DNA of 47,288 nucleotides from Holosporaceae bacterium (lineage in GTDB: Bacteria; Pseudomonadota; Alphaproteobacteria; UBA3830). The stretch covers positions 1 to 47,288 of the forward strand of contig JAISZX010000086.1 in NCBI GenBank assembly GCA_031284365.1. The letters are read 5' to 3'. Each line of letters starts with the position of its first letter. Position 1 is the first letter of the stretch. Positions 27,355-36,840 of this stretch are shown here, piece by piece. A program made the translations under genes and the position numbers. The notes under the pieces were generated by a model. It was not told the origin of the DNA. It searched no databases and was given only the letters and a program-made list of their open reading frames with translations.

Positions 27355-28368
27355 ATGAAGTTAGACTCTTCTGAAGTCTCTGGAAAAGACCTATTCAAAA
27401 AATGTTTATCTAAAAAAACACCTGTATTTTTGGCTCCAATGGCAGGAGTAACTGATGCGCCGTTTCGAGAAATGGTTGAAAGTTTTGGAGCCACAGCAGT
27501 GGTATCAGAAATGGTTTCAAGTGAATCACTTGTAAGGTTCAGTAAAAAAACATATAGACGAATCGCAGATAAAAACGACAAATATCTAAAAATTGTTCAA
27601 CTTGTCGGATTCGATCCAAAAAATATGGCTGAATCTGCGATTATTAACGAGGATCTCGGAGCAGACATCGTAGATATAAACATGGGATGTCCAGCTCGCA
27701 AAATTGTATCAAATGATTCTGGAGCTGCTTTGATGACAAACGAAGATCTCGCAGTTAAAATTGTCGATGCAGTTGTAAAAGCAGTAAAAATTCCAGTTAC
27801 CGTAAAAATACGCCTCGGATGGGACAACGAACACATAAACTGCATATCTCTAGCAAAAAAATTTGAGGAGGCTGGAATACAAATGATTGCAATTCACTGT
27901 AGAACTAGAAATCAGATGTATTCTGGCAACGCAAACTGGTCTCTAATCAACGAATTGCGGGATGTTATTAGAATTCCTTATCTTTGCAATGGAGATATAA
28001 AAACAGGAGAGGACGCAGTTTGCGCCATCGAGAAATCCAATGCAACCGGCGTTATGATTGGACGAGCTGCACTTGGGAAACCGTGGTTGCTTAACCAAAT
28101 AATGAAATTTTTTGATACACATGAGGTTATTCAGAGTCCTTCTCTGGAAGAACAGTTTTGCATAGTTATGAAACATTTTTACACCGTTCTGGATTTTTAT
28201 GGAGAATTACAAGGAATTCGGGTATTCAGAAAGCATTTTTGTTGGTATAGTACTGGACTAAGCGGAGCGTCACGCTTCAGAGAAACGATAAACAGTGCTG
28301 ACGATATTTCTTTCATAAAAAACTGCGTTGAAAGCTTTTATGAAGGGTGTTCAAAGGCTGCTTTGTAA
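27355..28368 (+). CDS. dusB: tRNA-dihydrouridine synthase, DusB type
   Basis: LAPMAGVTDAPFREMV, DINMGCPARKIVSNDSGAALM, IHCRTRNQMYSGNANW. Confidence 0.94.
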   Translation: MKLDSSEVSGKDLFKKCLSKKTPVFLAPMAGVTDAPFREMVESFGATAVVSEMVSSESLVRFSKKTYRRIADKNDKYLKIVQLVGFDPKNMAESAIINEDLGADIVDINMGCPARKIVSNDSGAALMTNEDLAVKIVDAVVKAVKIPVTVKIRLGWDNEHINCISLAKKFEEAGIQMIAIHCRTRNQMYSGNANWSLINELRDVIRIPYLCNGDIKTGEDAVCAIEKSNATGVMIGRAALGKPWLLNQIMKFFDTHEVIQSPSLEEQFCIVMKHFYTVLDFYGELQGIRVFRKHFCWYSTGLSGASRFRETINSADDISFIKNCVESFYEGCSKAAL

Positions 28369-28388
28369 CTTGAATAAGGAAATGCATA

Positions 28389-28670
28389 ATGTCTGACACG
28401 ACGGTAAGTACTGTAAATTCCGAAGTTGGTTTTTCGAAAATTGTCGAAAAGCATCTTGATAAATATTTTGCTATGCACAAGGACGGAGATATACCACCAG
28501 GAGTTTACCATCGTGTTGTACTAGAAGTAGAGAGAGCTTTGTTTAATGTGGCCTTGAAATATTCAAACGGAAATCATCTAAAAGCTGCTAAAGTCCTCGG
28601 AATAAATCGCAATACTTTACGTAAAAAAATGGCCAATCTAAAAAATGGTCACGAAATATCTCAACAATAA
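28389..28670 (+). CDS. fis: Fis-family HTH DNA-binding protein
   Basis: VYHRVVLEVERALFNVALKYSNGNHLKAAKVLGINRNTLRKKMANL is the NtrC/Fis C-terminal HTH. Confidence 0.85.
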   Translation: MSDTTVSTVNSEVGFSKIVEKHLDKYFAMHKDGDIPPGVYHRVVLEVERALFNVALKYSNGNHLKAAKVLGINRNTLRKKMANLKNGHEISQQ

Positions 28671-28680
28671 TTTTGTGGTG

Positions 28681-29979
28681 CTACAGTAATGAAAGCTGCG
28701 GAGATTTTTGAACTTGCAGCCTTCCGTCAGCGAACACGAGATTAAACGTTGGATGTTTTTCGGCCTCTTTGATAGATGTAATCGGGGTAGATTTTTTCGA
28801 TTCCACGAATACGAATCCTTTTCGGAGAATGTTTATGTACGAATTGGATTCAACGGCATTTGATACTAAAGCGAAGCTGCTTTTAGTTTTTTCGAATTTT
28901 CCAAAAAACGCGAACCGCAATTCCTGCCAGACATCATTTACATTATCTTTGATAATTGGTTTTGAAATTGCTACATTAGCCAGTGATATTTTCCTTCTTG
29001 ATATGATATTCTGCATTCCTGAAGCCATCTGATCAAATATAAAATCTGTCTTCTGAATTTTTTCGCCAACTATTCCGCTGATGTTTAAAATTTTATTTGA
29101 GCGCAGAAACAATCTTCTTTTTTCTAGGTTAGAAGAAACTATCAAATTCAGCCTAGTAAAAGCTTTGGCGACATCAGATTGAAGCTTTATTCTTTCTGGA
29201 ACTACGAACTCAGCGGCTGCTGTTGGTGTCGGAGCGCGAAGATCGGCTGCGTAATCAATAAGAGTTGTGTCTGTTTCATGGCCAACAGCAGAAACAACAG
29301 GAATCTTGCTATTAGCAACTGCACGCACGATATTTTCCTCGTTAAAAGGCATCAGATCTTCGAAGCTACCTCCGCCGCGAGCAACAATCAACACATCGGG
29401 ACGCTGATCGATTGGCAGAGCATTCATTCCGTTGATGGCTGTTACTATCTGATCGCTGGCTTCGTTTCCCTGCACCAAAACTGGCCACAGTAAAACGTTT
29501 CGCGGAAACCTTTGTCGAATTCTATGCAGCATATCTTTTATTACCGCTCCGGTTGGCGATGTAATTATCCCAATCAATTTCGGTAATAGAGGAAGAGGCT
29601 TTTTTTTGGATTGATCAAAAAGACCTTCAGCTGCTAGTTTCTTTTTACGTTCCTCTAGCAGTTTTAAAAGTTCTCCAATACCGGCAAGCTCGAATTGCTC
29701 TACAATAAACTGATACTTAGATCGTGCAGGATAAGTTGTTACCTGCCCTACGCACTTTATTTCCATGCCGTCTTCTAGCTTGATTTTTTGCTTTTGAGCA
29801 ACTCCTTTCCAGCAAATTGCGTCTATGACTGCACCAGAATCCTTCAGAGTGAAATATATATGTCCAGAGGAATGAACCTTAATTGCGCTAACCTCCGCCT
29901 TTAGCCTAACTCCTCTAAAGTTTTGCTCAACAGATCTTTTAATTAGCGCTGAAAGCGCAGTAACTGTATACTCTTCCAT
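28681..29979 (-). CDS. xseA: Exodeoxyribonuclease VII large subunit
   Basis: VKAEVSAIKVHSSGHIYFTLKDSGAVIDAICWKG, GIITSPTGAVIKDMLHRI, VARGGGSFEDLMPFNEENIVRAVANSKIPVVSAVGHETDTTL. Confidence 0.95.
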   Translation of the reverse strand: MEEYTVTALSALIKRSVEQNFRGVRLKAEVSAIKVHSSGHIYFTLKDSGAVIDAICWKGVAQKQKIKLEDGMEIKCVGQVTTYPARSKYQFIVEQFELAGIGELLKLLEERKKKLAAEGLFDQSKKKPLPLLPKLIGIITSPTGAVIKDMLHRIRQRFPRNVLLWPVLVQGNEASDQIVTAINGMNALPIDQRPDVLIVARGGGSFEDLMPFNEENIVRAVANSKIPVVSAVGHETDTTLIDYAADLRAPTPTAAAEFVVPERIKLQSDVAKAFTRLNLIVSSNLEKRRLFLRSNKILNISGIVGEKIQKTDFIFDQMASGMQNIISRRKISLANVAISKPIIKDNVNDVWQELRFAFFGKFEKTKSSFALVSNAVESNSYINILRKGFVFVESKKSTPITSIKEAEKHPTFNLVFADGRLQVQKSPQLSLL

Positions 29980-30036
29980 TTTATTTTAGATACCAATTTC
30001 GCTTTTATTATGATAGCATAACATAGCTTGTTTTCA

Positions 30037-31377
30037 ATGGAGATAAAAAAGGTGTTTGATTCGTTTTCAAGTAAGATTTCTGGCATTTTTGAAAGACTAC
30101 GAAAAAGTGGTGGTTTGAAAGAGTCTGATGTCGATGATGCTCTACGAGCAATTAGGATTGCTCTCCTAGAAGCAGATGTTTCTTTGGACGTTGCTCGCAA
30201 ATTCATTGCAGAGGTGAAAGAAAAAGCTATCGGGCAAAATGTGATAAAATCAATTTCTCCTGCACAGATGGTTGTGAAGATAGTTCACGATCACCTCGTG
30301 GAACTATTAGGAAAATCAACACCACTAAAAGATAATCAAAAACCGTACAAAATAATGCTAGTTGGACTGCAAGGAGCAGGAAAAACTACAACTGCCGCTA
30401 AATTAGCTAAGTTTTTTTCGAAAAAGAACAAAAAGGTTGTTATGGCGTCTACCGACATTTACCGACCAGCGGCTATTGAGCAGTTAAAAGTTCTATCTCG
30501 TCGAGTTAGTGGAGCTGTTTTCGCGCAATCTGATGAAAAATCTGTGGAAAAGATCTGCAAATTCGCTCTTAAGGCTGTAAAAAGCGAAAGTGCAGATACA
30601 CTTATATTGGATACAGCTGGTCGTCTTCACATAGATGATGTAAAAATGATGGAGCTGCAAGAAATTCAGCAGGATGTTAACCCAGATGAAATAATTCTTG
30701 TGGTAGATATTATGACCGGACAAGACGCGTTTAATATAGCCAAGAAATTTTCAGAAGCTCTGCCGATTTCTGGACTTATTCTTACGAGAGTAGATGGAGA
30801 TGCGCGCGGTGGTGTTGCTTTATCTATGCGCGCTCTAACCGGCTGTGAAATAAAATTTTTATGCACGGGAGAACAGCTTGATGAAATCGAGTTTTTTGAT
30901 GCAGAGAGAATTGCTGGTAAATTGCTTGATATGGGAGATATTGTTTCATTTGTTGAAAAGGCTCAGGAGAATTTCACAAAAGAAGAAGCAGAAGAAACTG
31001 CAAAAAGACTGCAAGCAGGAATATTCACATTCGATGATCTTGCTGTGCAAATGGAAAAAATGTCAAAGATAGGTGGACTGAAAATGATACTAAAAATGTT
31101 ACCTCAAAGCAAACAATTAGAAGACATGCTGAGCGCAAGCGGGGTGTCAGATAAAACAGTTGGTAGAAACATCGCTATTATAAGATCAATGACTAAAAAG
31201 GAAAAAACAAATTATAAGTTGATAAATGGGGCGAGAAAGAAGAGAATAGCTGCTGGATCTGGAACCACAATTCAGGAAGTAAATAAATTGATCAAGCAAT
31301 ATGAAAGTACGCTTGATGTTCTAAAAAAAATTAGAAAAAGTAGCATGAATAAAATGATGTCAATGATTGGAAGGTAG
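30037..31377 (+). CDS. ffh: Signal recognition particle protein Ffh
   Basis: MLVGLQGAGKTTTAAKLAKFF, DTAGRLHIDDVKMMEL, LTRVDGDARGGVALSM; M domain at the C-terminus. Confidence 0.97.
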   Translation: MEIKKVFDSFSSKISGIFERLRKSGGLKESDVDDALRAIRIALLEADVSLDVARKFIAEVKEKAIGQNVIKSISPAQMVVKIVHDHLVELLGKSTPLKDNQKPYKIMLVGLQGAGKTTTAAKLAKFFSKKNKKVVMASTDIYRPAAIEQLKVLSRRVSGAVFAQSDEKSVEKICKFALKAVKSESADTLILDTAGRLHIDDVKMMELQEIQQDVNPDEIILVVDIMTGQDAFNIAKKFSEALPISGLILTRVDGDARGGVALSMRALTGCEIKFLCTGEQLDEIEFFDAERIAGKLLDMGDIVSFVEKAQENFTKEEAEETAKRLQAGIFTFDDLAVQMEKMSKIGGLKMILKMLPQSKQLEDMLSASGVSDKTVGRNIAIIRSMTKKEKTNYKLINGARKKRIAAGSGTTIQEVNKLIKQYESTLDVLKKIRKSSMNKMMSMIGR

Positions 31378-31379
31378 AT

Positions 31380-32504
31380 ATGAAGACGAAATTTCTTGAT
31401 GATATAGAAAGGTTACGCGGGTTTGCCTGTATACTTATTTTGGTTCAACACATTGCTTGGATTTGTCCGCTGCGCTTTATACATGAGATTATTCCATTTA
31501 AATTGCTGATTGGTAGTGGCGCTGTGCATTTGTTTTTTGCAATATCAGGATTCGTAGTAACGTTGTCTATCCGCGACAAATTTAATGCATTGCAGGAGAA
31601 TACATTCCTGGATAAGTTGTTTTCTGCGAAAGATATGCTGCTTTCTTTTTATAAAAGGAGATTTTTTAGGATATTTCCTGTTGTGCTACTTGTTATGATA
31701 ACAATCGGTATTTTCCTTGGTATCACAGAAAGCAATCTCGATTGGGTAGTACAGCTGCTACGCGCTCCTGCGGAAGTATTTTTTGGAGTGTATAACAATT
31801 CTGTAGAACTGTTTGTATCAAGCGAAAAGATTCATTTTAGCGGGTGTGGTCCATTCTGGACTTTAGCTGTGGAAGCTCAGTTCTATCTTCTGTGGCCCCT
31901 TGCGCTTCTCGCATGCAAAGATGATAATGTACGCGCCATCGTTTCGTTATCTCTTGGGCTTTTTTTCCTGTTTGTTTTACAGCCAGCGGTGGCTGCCTTT
32001 TACGGAAACAAGTATTACGCTATCTACAATAATATATCAGAGTTATTTCTTGGTGCATTTCTGGCATTTTTATATAAAGACAATTCATCCTGCGAGTGTT
32101 GTGGAAAAATCTCTAATTTGATTACAGTAGTTCTTGCCATGCTAGTTTGGTTTTATCCCAATTCGTTAGTAGATAAGACATTCTTCTCAAACACAGTAGT
32201 AATTTGCTCTTCTGTTTTTCTGGTTGCAATGGCAGCTTTCGTTCCTGGAAGTTTCCGAATACCGGTTCTAAGCAAGCTTTTTGATTACCTCGGCAGTAGA
32301 TCTTTCTCATTCTATGCGATTCAGTTGGTTTTAGCAAATATAGTGGTTTATTTTACGAACTCAACATATTTTCCTAGAGAGTCATTTTATGAACGAGATT
32401 TTTATATGTATCAATTTATAATATTTGTTATTATGCAGTTTATTGTTTCGGAATTTTTATATAGAATTATAGAAAAGCCGTCCAGGAAGTTTGGTCGTAA
32501 TTAA
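31380..32504 (+). CDS. Acyltransferase-3 family membrane protein (OafA/YrhL-like)
   Basis: IERLRGFACILILVQHIAW, LFFAISGFVVTLSI, KRRFFRIFPVVL, GPFWTLAVEAQFYLLWPLAL. Confidence 0.9.
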   Translation: MKTKFLDDIERLRGFACILILVQHIAWICPLRFIHEIIPFKLLIGSGAVHLFFAISGFVVTLSIRDKFNALQENTFLDKLFSAKDMLLSFYKRRFFRIFPVVLLVMITIGIFLGITESNLDWVVQLLRAPAEVFFGVYNNSVELFVSSEKIHFSGCGPFWTLAVEAQFYLLWPLALLACKDDNVRAIVSLSLGLFFLFVLQPAVAAFYGNKYYAIYNNISELFLGAFLAFLYKDNSSCECCGKISNLITVVLAMLVWFYPNSLVDKTFFSNTVVICSSVFLVAMAAFVPGSFRIPVLSKLFDYLGSRSFSFYAIQLVLANIVVYFTNSTYFPRESFYERDFYMYQFIIFVIMQFIVSEFLYRIIEKPSRKFGRN

Positions 32505-33238
32505 TGGTGGTGTCCATGAGAGATGTATCGATAGTATTTTTCGTTTGTATATTGCTAGGTGGGTGCGCTTCCGAAAAAGATGATCGGTTGTCTCCAAAAG
32601 CAATGGTTCGTATCGCCAAAAAAGCGAGACGTGGCGGAAATACGGAGGCAGCAATAAATTTTTACAATAAAGCCTTGGAAATAAATTCGAATGATAATGA
32701 CGCCATGCTTGGATTGGCCGAAGCTTACATTGATATGAAACTTTTGGACGCAGCTTTGGAGTATATAAAAAAGGCTGAGGCAAACGACTGTAATGTATCA
32801 AAGTCATCTTATTTGCGTGGAAAGATATGTCTCCTGTCTGGAAATAATGTTGGCGCAGAAAAGGAATTTCTGAAAAGCACTTCGCCAGATTCGTTGAACG
32901 CATTGGGAGCTGTTTATGATGGACGTGGCGAGCATGAAAAAGCTCAGAGTCTCTACAAACAAGTCATCGCAAAAAGTCCGAGTTATATAGACGCTTACAA
33001 TAACATGGGGCTATCGCTGATGTTATGCGACAAATATGAAGAGGCGGTATTTTATCTTGAGAATGCATGTTCATTGCCTGAATCAAGTGTTACATATCGC
33101 AGTAATCTCGCTCTTGCATATGGGTTGTACGGAAATGTCGAAAAAGCAAAATCTATATATGCACAGGATTTTGATGGTCGCGAGTTAGAAGAAAAGGTTT
33201 CGTATCTTGAGGATATTATTTCAGCAAAACATCAATAG
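32504..33238 (+). CDS. TPR-repeat lipoprotein (TadD/PilF-like)
   Basis: Lipobox VCILLGGCAS. TPRs NTEAAINFYNKALEINSNDNDAMLGLAEAYIDM, YIDAYNNMGLSLMLCDKYEEAVFYLENA. Confidence 0.85.
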   Translation: MVVSMRDVSIVFFVCILLGGCASEKDDRLSPKAMVRIAKKARRGGNTEAAINFYNKALEINSNDNDAMLGLAEAYIDMKLLDAALEYIKKAEANDCNVSKSSYLRGKICLLSGNNVGAEKEFLKSTSPDSLNALGAVYDGRGEHEKAQSLYKQVIAKSPSYIDAYNNMGLSLMLCDKYEEAVFYLENACSLPESSVTYRSNLALAYGLYGNVEKAKSIYAQDFDGRELEEKVSYLEDIISAKHQ

Positions 33239-33252
33239 AAAGTAGGTATAAA

Positions 33253-34116
33253 ATGTTTAATGGCTATATGGTAGCTGTCGTTACGCCGTTTAAAAACGGA
33301 AAAATCGATATTCGTGCGTTTGAAAAATATATAGGTTACATAATTGGATCAGGAATTTCTGGAATAGTAGTTTGCGGATCTACTGGAGAGTCATTGTCAC
33401 TGTCCAATGAAGAAAAAATTGAGCTAATCCGAACTGCAGCAGCAGTTAATGATGGAAAAATCAAATTAATTGGTGGAGCTATTTGCACAACCACTGAAGA
33501 TTGCGTTGAATTTATTAATAAGACGGAAAAATATGTCGATAGCTTTCTGTGTACATGTCCGTTTTACATAAAACCGTCGCAGCAGCAGATATATGATTAT
33601 TTTGAAAGAATCAGCGACTCTACGTCGCGCAGTATAATCCTCTACAATAATCATGAACGTGTTGGTATCAATATAGAATTCAATCTTTTTCAAAAACTTT
33701 GTGAACTAAAAAATGTAATTGCTATAAAGGAATGTTCCTCTGACCTCTCAAGATTTTCTGTATGGCGCGCGTTGACAAAGAAAAAGTTCAACTTCCTGAC
33801 CGGAAATGACAATACAGCCTGCGCTGCTTTAGCAATGGGAGCGAATGGAGTAATTTCTGTAAGTGCAAACGTTGCTCCAGAGCTTTGTATAAGAATGTAT
33901 AATGCGTTTAAACAGAATAACCTTGAGGGGTTCGCTGTCCTACGTGATACATTGATGCACCTTCATGAACTAATGTTCGCAGAGCCAAGTCCCGCTCCGG
34001 TTAAATATGCTTTAAGTAGAATGGGGCTGATATCTAATGAGCTGCGCGCACCGTTGTCTCCAGTAAGTCTTGAGCTGCAGGAAAAAATAAATCGTGCAGT
34101 TGAGGAGCTCTCCTGA
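33253..34116 (+). CDS. dapA: 4-hydroxy-tetrahydrodipicolinate synthase
   Basis: GYMVAVVTPFKNGKID, GIVVCGSTGESLSLSNEEK, LYNNHERVGINIE, IAIKECSSDLSR, GNDNTACAALAMGANGVISVSANV. Confidence 0.95.
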   Translation: MFNGYMVAVVTPFKNGKIDIRAFEKYIGYIIGSGISGIVVCGSTGESLSLSNEEKIELIRTAAAVNDGKIKLIGGAICTTTEDCVEFINKTEKYVDSFLCTCPFYIKPSQQQIYDYFERISDSTSRSIILYNNHERVGINIEFNLFQKLCELKNVIAIKECSSDLSRFSVWRALTKKKFNFLTGNDNTACAALAMGANGVISVSANVAPELCIRMYNAFKQNNLEGFAVLRDTLMHLHELMFAEPSPAPVKYALSRMGLISNELRAPLSPVSLELQEKINRAVEELS

Positions 34117-34583
34117 TGCAAGCATACAGGGAAGTTGGTTATAACCGTTCTGCCAATTACGATTACGAAATTTTGGAAAAAATTGAGGCCGGCATCGTTC
34201 TTAAGGGAAGCGAAGTTAAATCTCTTCGCACACATAAAGTTAATTTGGCGGACGCTTATGCTGGTCTATCCAAAGACTGTGAAATTTTTTTGTATCAAAT
34301 GCACATTCCTGAATACACATTAGCTAATCGTATGAATCACGAGCCTAGAAGGCCTAGAAAACTGCTTTTAAGAAAAAGACAGATACAGAAACTTGTCGGC
34401 CAATTAAAAAAGGGCGGACTTACACTTATTCCGATCAGTGTATACTTCAATGAAAAAGGGTTTGTAAAAGTTTCTGTTGGATTGGGAAAGGGTAAAAAGA
34501 CTGTCGACAAGAGAGAGACAATTAAAAAGCGAGAATGGGATCGCGAAAAAGCGCGACTAATGAAAGATAAATCCAGAGAATGA
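34116..34583 (+). CDS. smpB: SsrA-binding protein
   Basis: NRSANYDYEILEKIEAGIVLKGSEVKSLRTHKVNLADAY...TLIPISVYFNEKGFVKVSVGLGKGKKTVDKRETIKKREWDREK. Confidence 0.97.
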   Translation: MQAYREVGYNRSANYDYEILEKIEAGIVLKGSEVKSLRTHKVNLADAYAGLSKDCEIFLYQMHIPEYTLANRMNHEPRRPRKLLLRKRQIQKLVGQLKKGGLTLIPISVYFNEKGFVKVSVGLGKGKKTVDKRETIKKREWDREKARLMKDKSRE

Positions 34584-34597
34584 ATTCGCGAATTTCT

Positions 34598-35053
34598 TTA
34601 TTTAAAAAATTCTATTAAAGAGTATTTTTTATCGTAGTGAAGCGATCTGGTCGAGAATTTATCTAAATAGCGTTTACAAAGAAATTTATCGGTGTTGTAA
34701 TCTTTATGGATGCAGGTAATCAGAGCATAATCCACAAATTTATTTCTTAAAGCGTAGTTGTACAGCTGAGCGCCTCCTATTATCCAAAAATCTTTGTATT
34801 CATCTACAATATTTTCAAACGATTTAAAAACTCTGGCTCCATCAATGGAAGTTAGAGTCGTCGAAACTAAGCAATTAATTCTGTCATTTAAAGGACGTTT
34901 TTCTATCGAAAAAAAAGTTATTCTTCCCATAACCACTACGCCACCGACAGTCTTTTCACGAAAAAAACGCAGATCCTCCGGCATGTGCCACGGAATTATG
35001 CCATTTTTTGATATACCCCAATTTGAATCTACCGCGGCGATTAATTTAATCAT
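34598..35053 (-). CDS. folA: Dihydrofolate reductase
   Basis: IKLIAAVDSNWGISKNGIIPWHMPEDLRFFREKTVGGVVVMGRITF, WIIGGAQLYNYAL. Confidence 0.93.
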   Translation of the reverse strand: MIKLIAAVDSNWGISKNGIIPWHMPEDLRFFREKTVGGVVVMGRITFFSIEKRPLNDRINCLVSTTLTSIDGARVFKSFENIVDEYKDFWIIGGAQLYNYALRNKFVDYALITCIHKDYNTDKFLCKRYLDKFSTRSLHYDKKYSLIEFFK

Positions 35054-35586
35054 CCTGCCATAACAGTTGCGAGAAATTCTTGACGTAGACTATCTTTAAG
35101 CGCTCCAGAAAAGTATCGTGTAACAAATTTTGATCCATGCTTTTTTACTCCACGATGCGATATGCAAAAGTGCTCAGCTTTTATGTATACTCCAACTCCA
35201 GCAGGATTCAAAATGGCCTCCAATGCTTTGCCAATTTCGATTGTCATGCGCTCCTGTAGCTGCAAACGATGAGCGAAACAATCTACGATGCGAGCTAACT
35301 TGCTTGCACCGATAATTTTTCCATTTGGGATATACCCAACGCTCGCTGTCCCTATTATTGGAACAAGATGATGTTCGCAATTCGACTCGAAAGGAATATT
35401 TTCTAACATTATTAGATCTTTCATCTCGGAATCGTAAAACGTATTTGCTATGTTGTATATATCTACATTATAGCCAGAAAAAAATTCTTCGTATGACCTA
35501 GCAACTCTTTCCGGAGTTTTTTCCACACCATCATTGTTGGGGTCAATTTTTTCAATAATTGCCCGAATATTAGCTTCGATTTCCAT
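35050..35586 (-). CDS. folE: GTP cyclohydrolase I
   Basis: EKTPERVARSYEEFFSGY, PFESNCEHHLVPIIGTASVGYIPNGKIIGASKLARIVDCFAHRLQLQERMT, CISHRGVKKHGSKFVTRYFSGAL. Confidence 0.96.
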   Translation of the reverse strand: MEIEANIRAIIEKIDPNNDGVEKTPERVARSYEEFFSGYNVDIYNIANTFYDSEMKDLIMLENIPFESNCEHHLVPIIGTASVGYIPNGKIIGASKLARIVDCFAHRLQLQERMTIEIGKALEAILNPAGVGVYIKAEHFCISHRGVKKHGSKFVTRYFSGALKDSLRQEFLATVMAG

Positions 35587-35701
35587 TTTTTCACCTCAAC
35601 TAGAAGTTATATACCAATTTGATTTAAAGGTCTACTGCTGCTGCAACCAAGTCCACGGTCATTTAATGAATTATTGATGAGCAAAGAATAATATTTCAAA
35701 A

Positions 35702-36541
35702 TCAATGCGTTACAGAATCCGTAGGGTGGTAAGAAACTGGTAGTAAGTGCTGAGAGATAAGATTCATGAGATGTTCATTCTTTTTTTCAAAGATTATGAG
35801 AATAGTGTCGGCTCCTAGAGCTCCACATCCTTTTGCTGCTTTTATTCCGTCTATTTTTAATAATTTGTCGACTATTTTAATTGTATCATCGACAACCAGA
35901 TTATTTTTTACCAATAAATTAAAAAAACACTGGACATTTTCTATTAGAGCAGCTTCGTCAATATTGCAAAAACTTTCTCCCACGGCAAAAGTTCGCCTCT
36001 GCAGTTCATCAATATTAAACTCTGCCAGTTCGCGCAGATGCAGGTGTGTGGCAATCTTACATTTTGTCTTTAAAATCATAAAATCTAAATTTGGAAAATT
36101 CCAATTCACTTTTTCAATCGTATTATTTTTGCTATCAAAGTAGATGCTGTGATCAAAATACTGCGCAACGCAGTCTGCTCCACTCGGAGCAATATTTTTG
36201 ATATTAGACAATTGCCTGTATTCCGTTAGAAAAGAATCTATGTCAAACTTTTTGTGAATTAGCTGCAAATGTAATCGATACAGCATTGCAAATTGGGCGC
36301 TTGAAGCACCGAATCCTCCGGATCCATTATGCGGGTCGCAAAATTCGATTGATAATCCATCAAAATTGCGAGTTTGATAAAAACAATGGGCAGGAGAGTG
36401 TTTCTCTATGCCTATTAGCTGTGTTTCGCCATTTTTAATTTTTAATTGGAATTTTGGGGTAGTTACGAGCACGATGGCTCCACCACCGAACAGAACGGAG
36501 TACTCTCCTACTAAAAATGTCTTGCTTCCAGCAAAAATCAT
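35702..36541 (-). CDS. GHMP-family kinase, possibly mevalonate/phosphomevalonate kinase-like
   Basis: GSKTFLVGEYSVLFGGGAIVLVTTPKFQL, GGFGASSAQFAML, PSGADCVAQY, KGCGALGADTILIIFE. Confidence 0.75.
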   Translation of the reverse strand: MIFAGSKTFLVGEYSVLFGGGAIVLVTTPKFQLKIKNGETQLIGIEKHSPAHCFYQTRNFDGLSIEFCDPHNGSGGFGASSAQFAMLYRLHLQLIHKKFDIDSFLTEYRQLSNIKNIAPSGADCVAQYFDHSIYFDSKNNTIEKVNWNFPNLDFMILKTKCKIATHLHLRELAEFNIDELQRRTFAVGESFCNIDEAALIENVQCFFNLLVKNNLVVDDTIKIVDKLLKIDGIKAAKGCGALGADTILIIFEKKNEHLMNLISQHLLPVSYHPTDSVTH

Positions 36542-36840
36542 GAGAGTTTTATTCGAAGACCGTCCAATGACTTATTTAAAACCAGCTGACAGGCAAGCCG
36601 AGATCTTGCGGTGATTCCGCTAACCCTATCCAATGCATCTTCTTCCGCATCCGAAGTTGCAGGAAGTTTATCGCCGAGATTTTCAACTGTGACGTGGCAA
36701 CCTCCACAGACGCCAAACCCATCACAGGCGCTGTTCAAATGTATGCCATTTGCTTCGGCGACCGATAATACAGTTTGATTTTCGACGAAATCCACACTTA
36801 TTTCTTTTCCATTTTTCAAAATAAAAGTAACTTGCATCAT
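36538..36840 (-). CDS. 2Fe-2S ferredoxin
   Basis: VLSVAEANGIHLNSACDGFGVCGGCHVTV...SRLACQLVLNKSLDGLRIKL. CX5CX2C plus distal C. Confidence 0.9.
   Translation of the reverse strand: MMQVTFILKNGKEISVDFVENQTVLSVAEANGIHLNSACDGFGVCGGCHVTVENLGDKLPATSDAEEDALDRVSGITARSRLACQLVLNKSLDGLRIKLS

Noticed and set aside
32457-32903. 148-aa reverse-strand ORF
   Set aside because: Antisense to the TPR lipoprotein gene with no recognisable domain.
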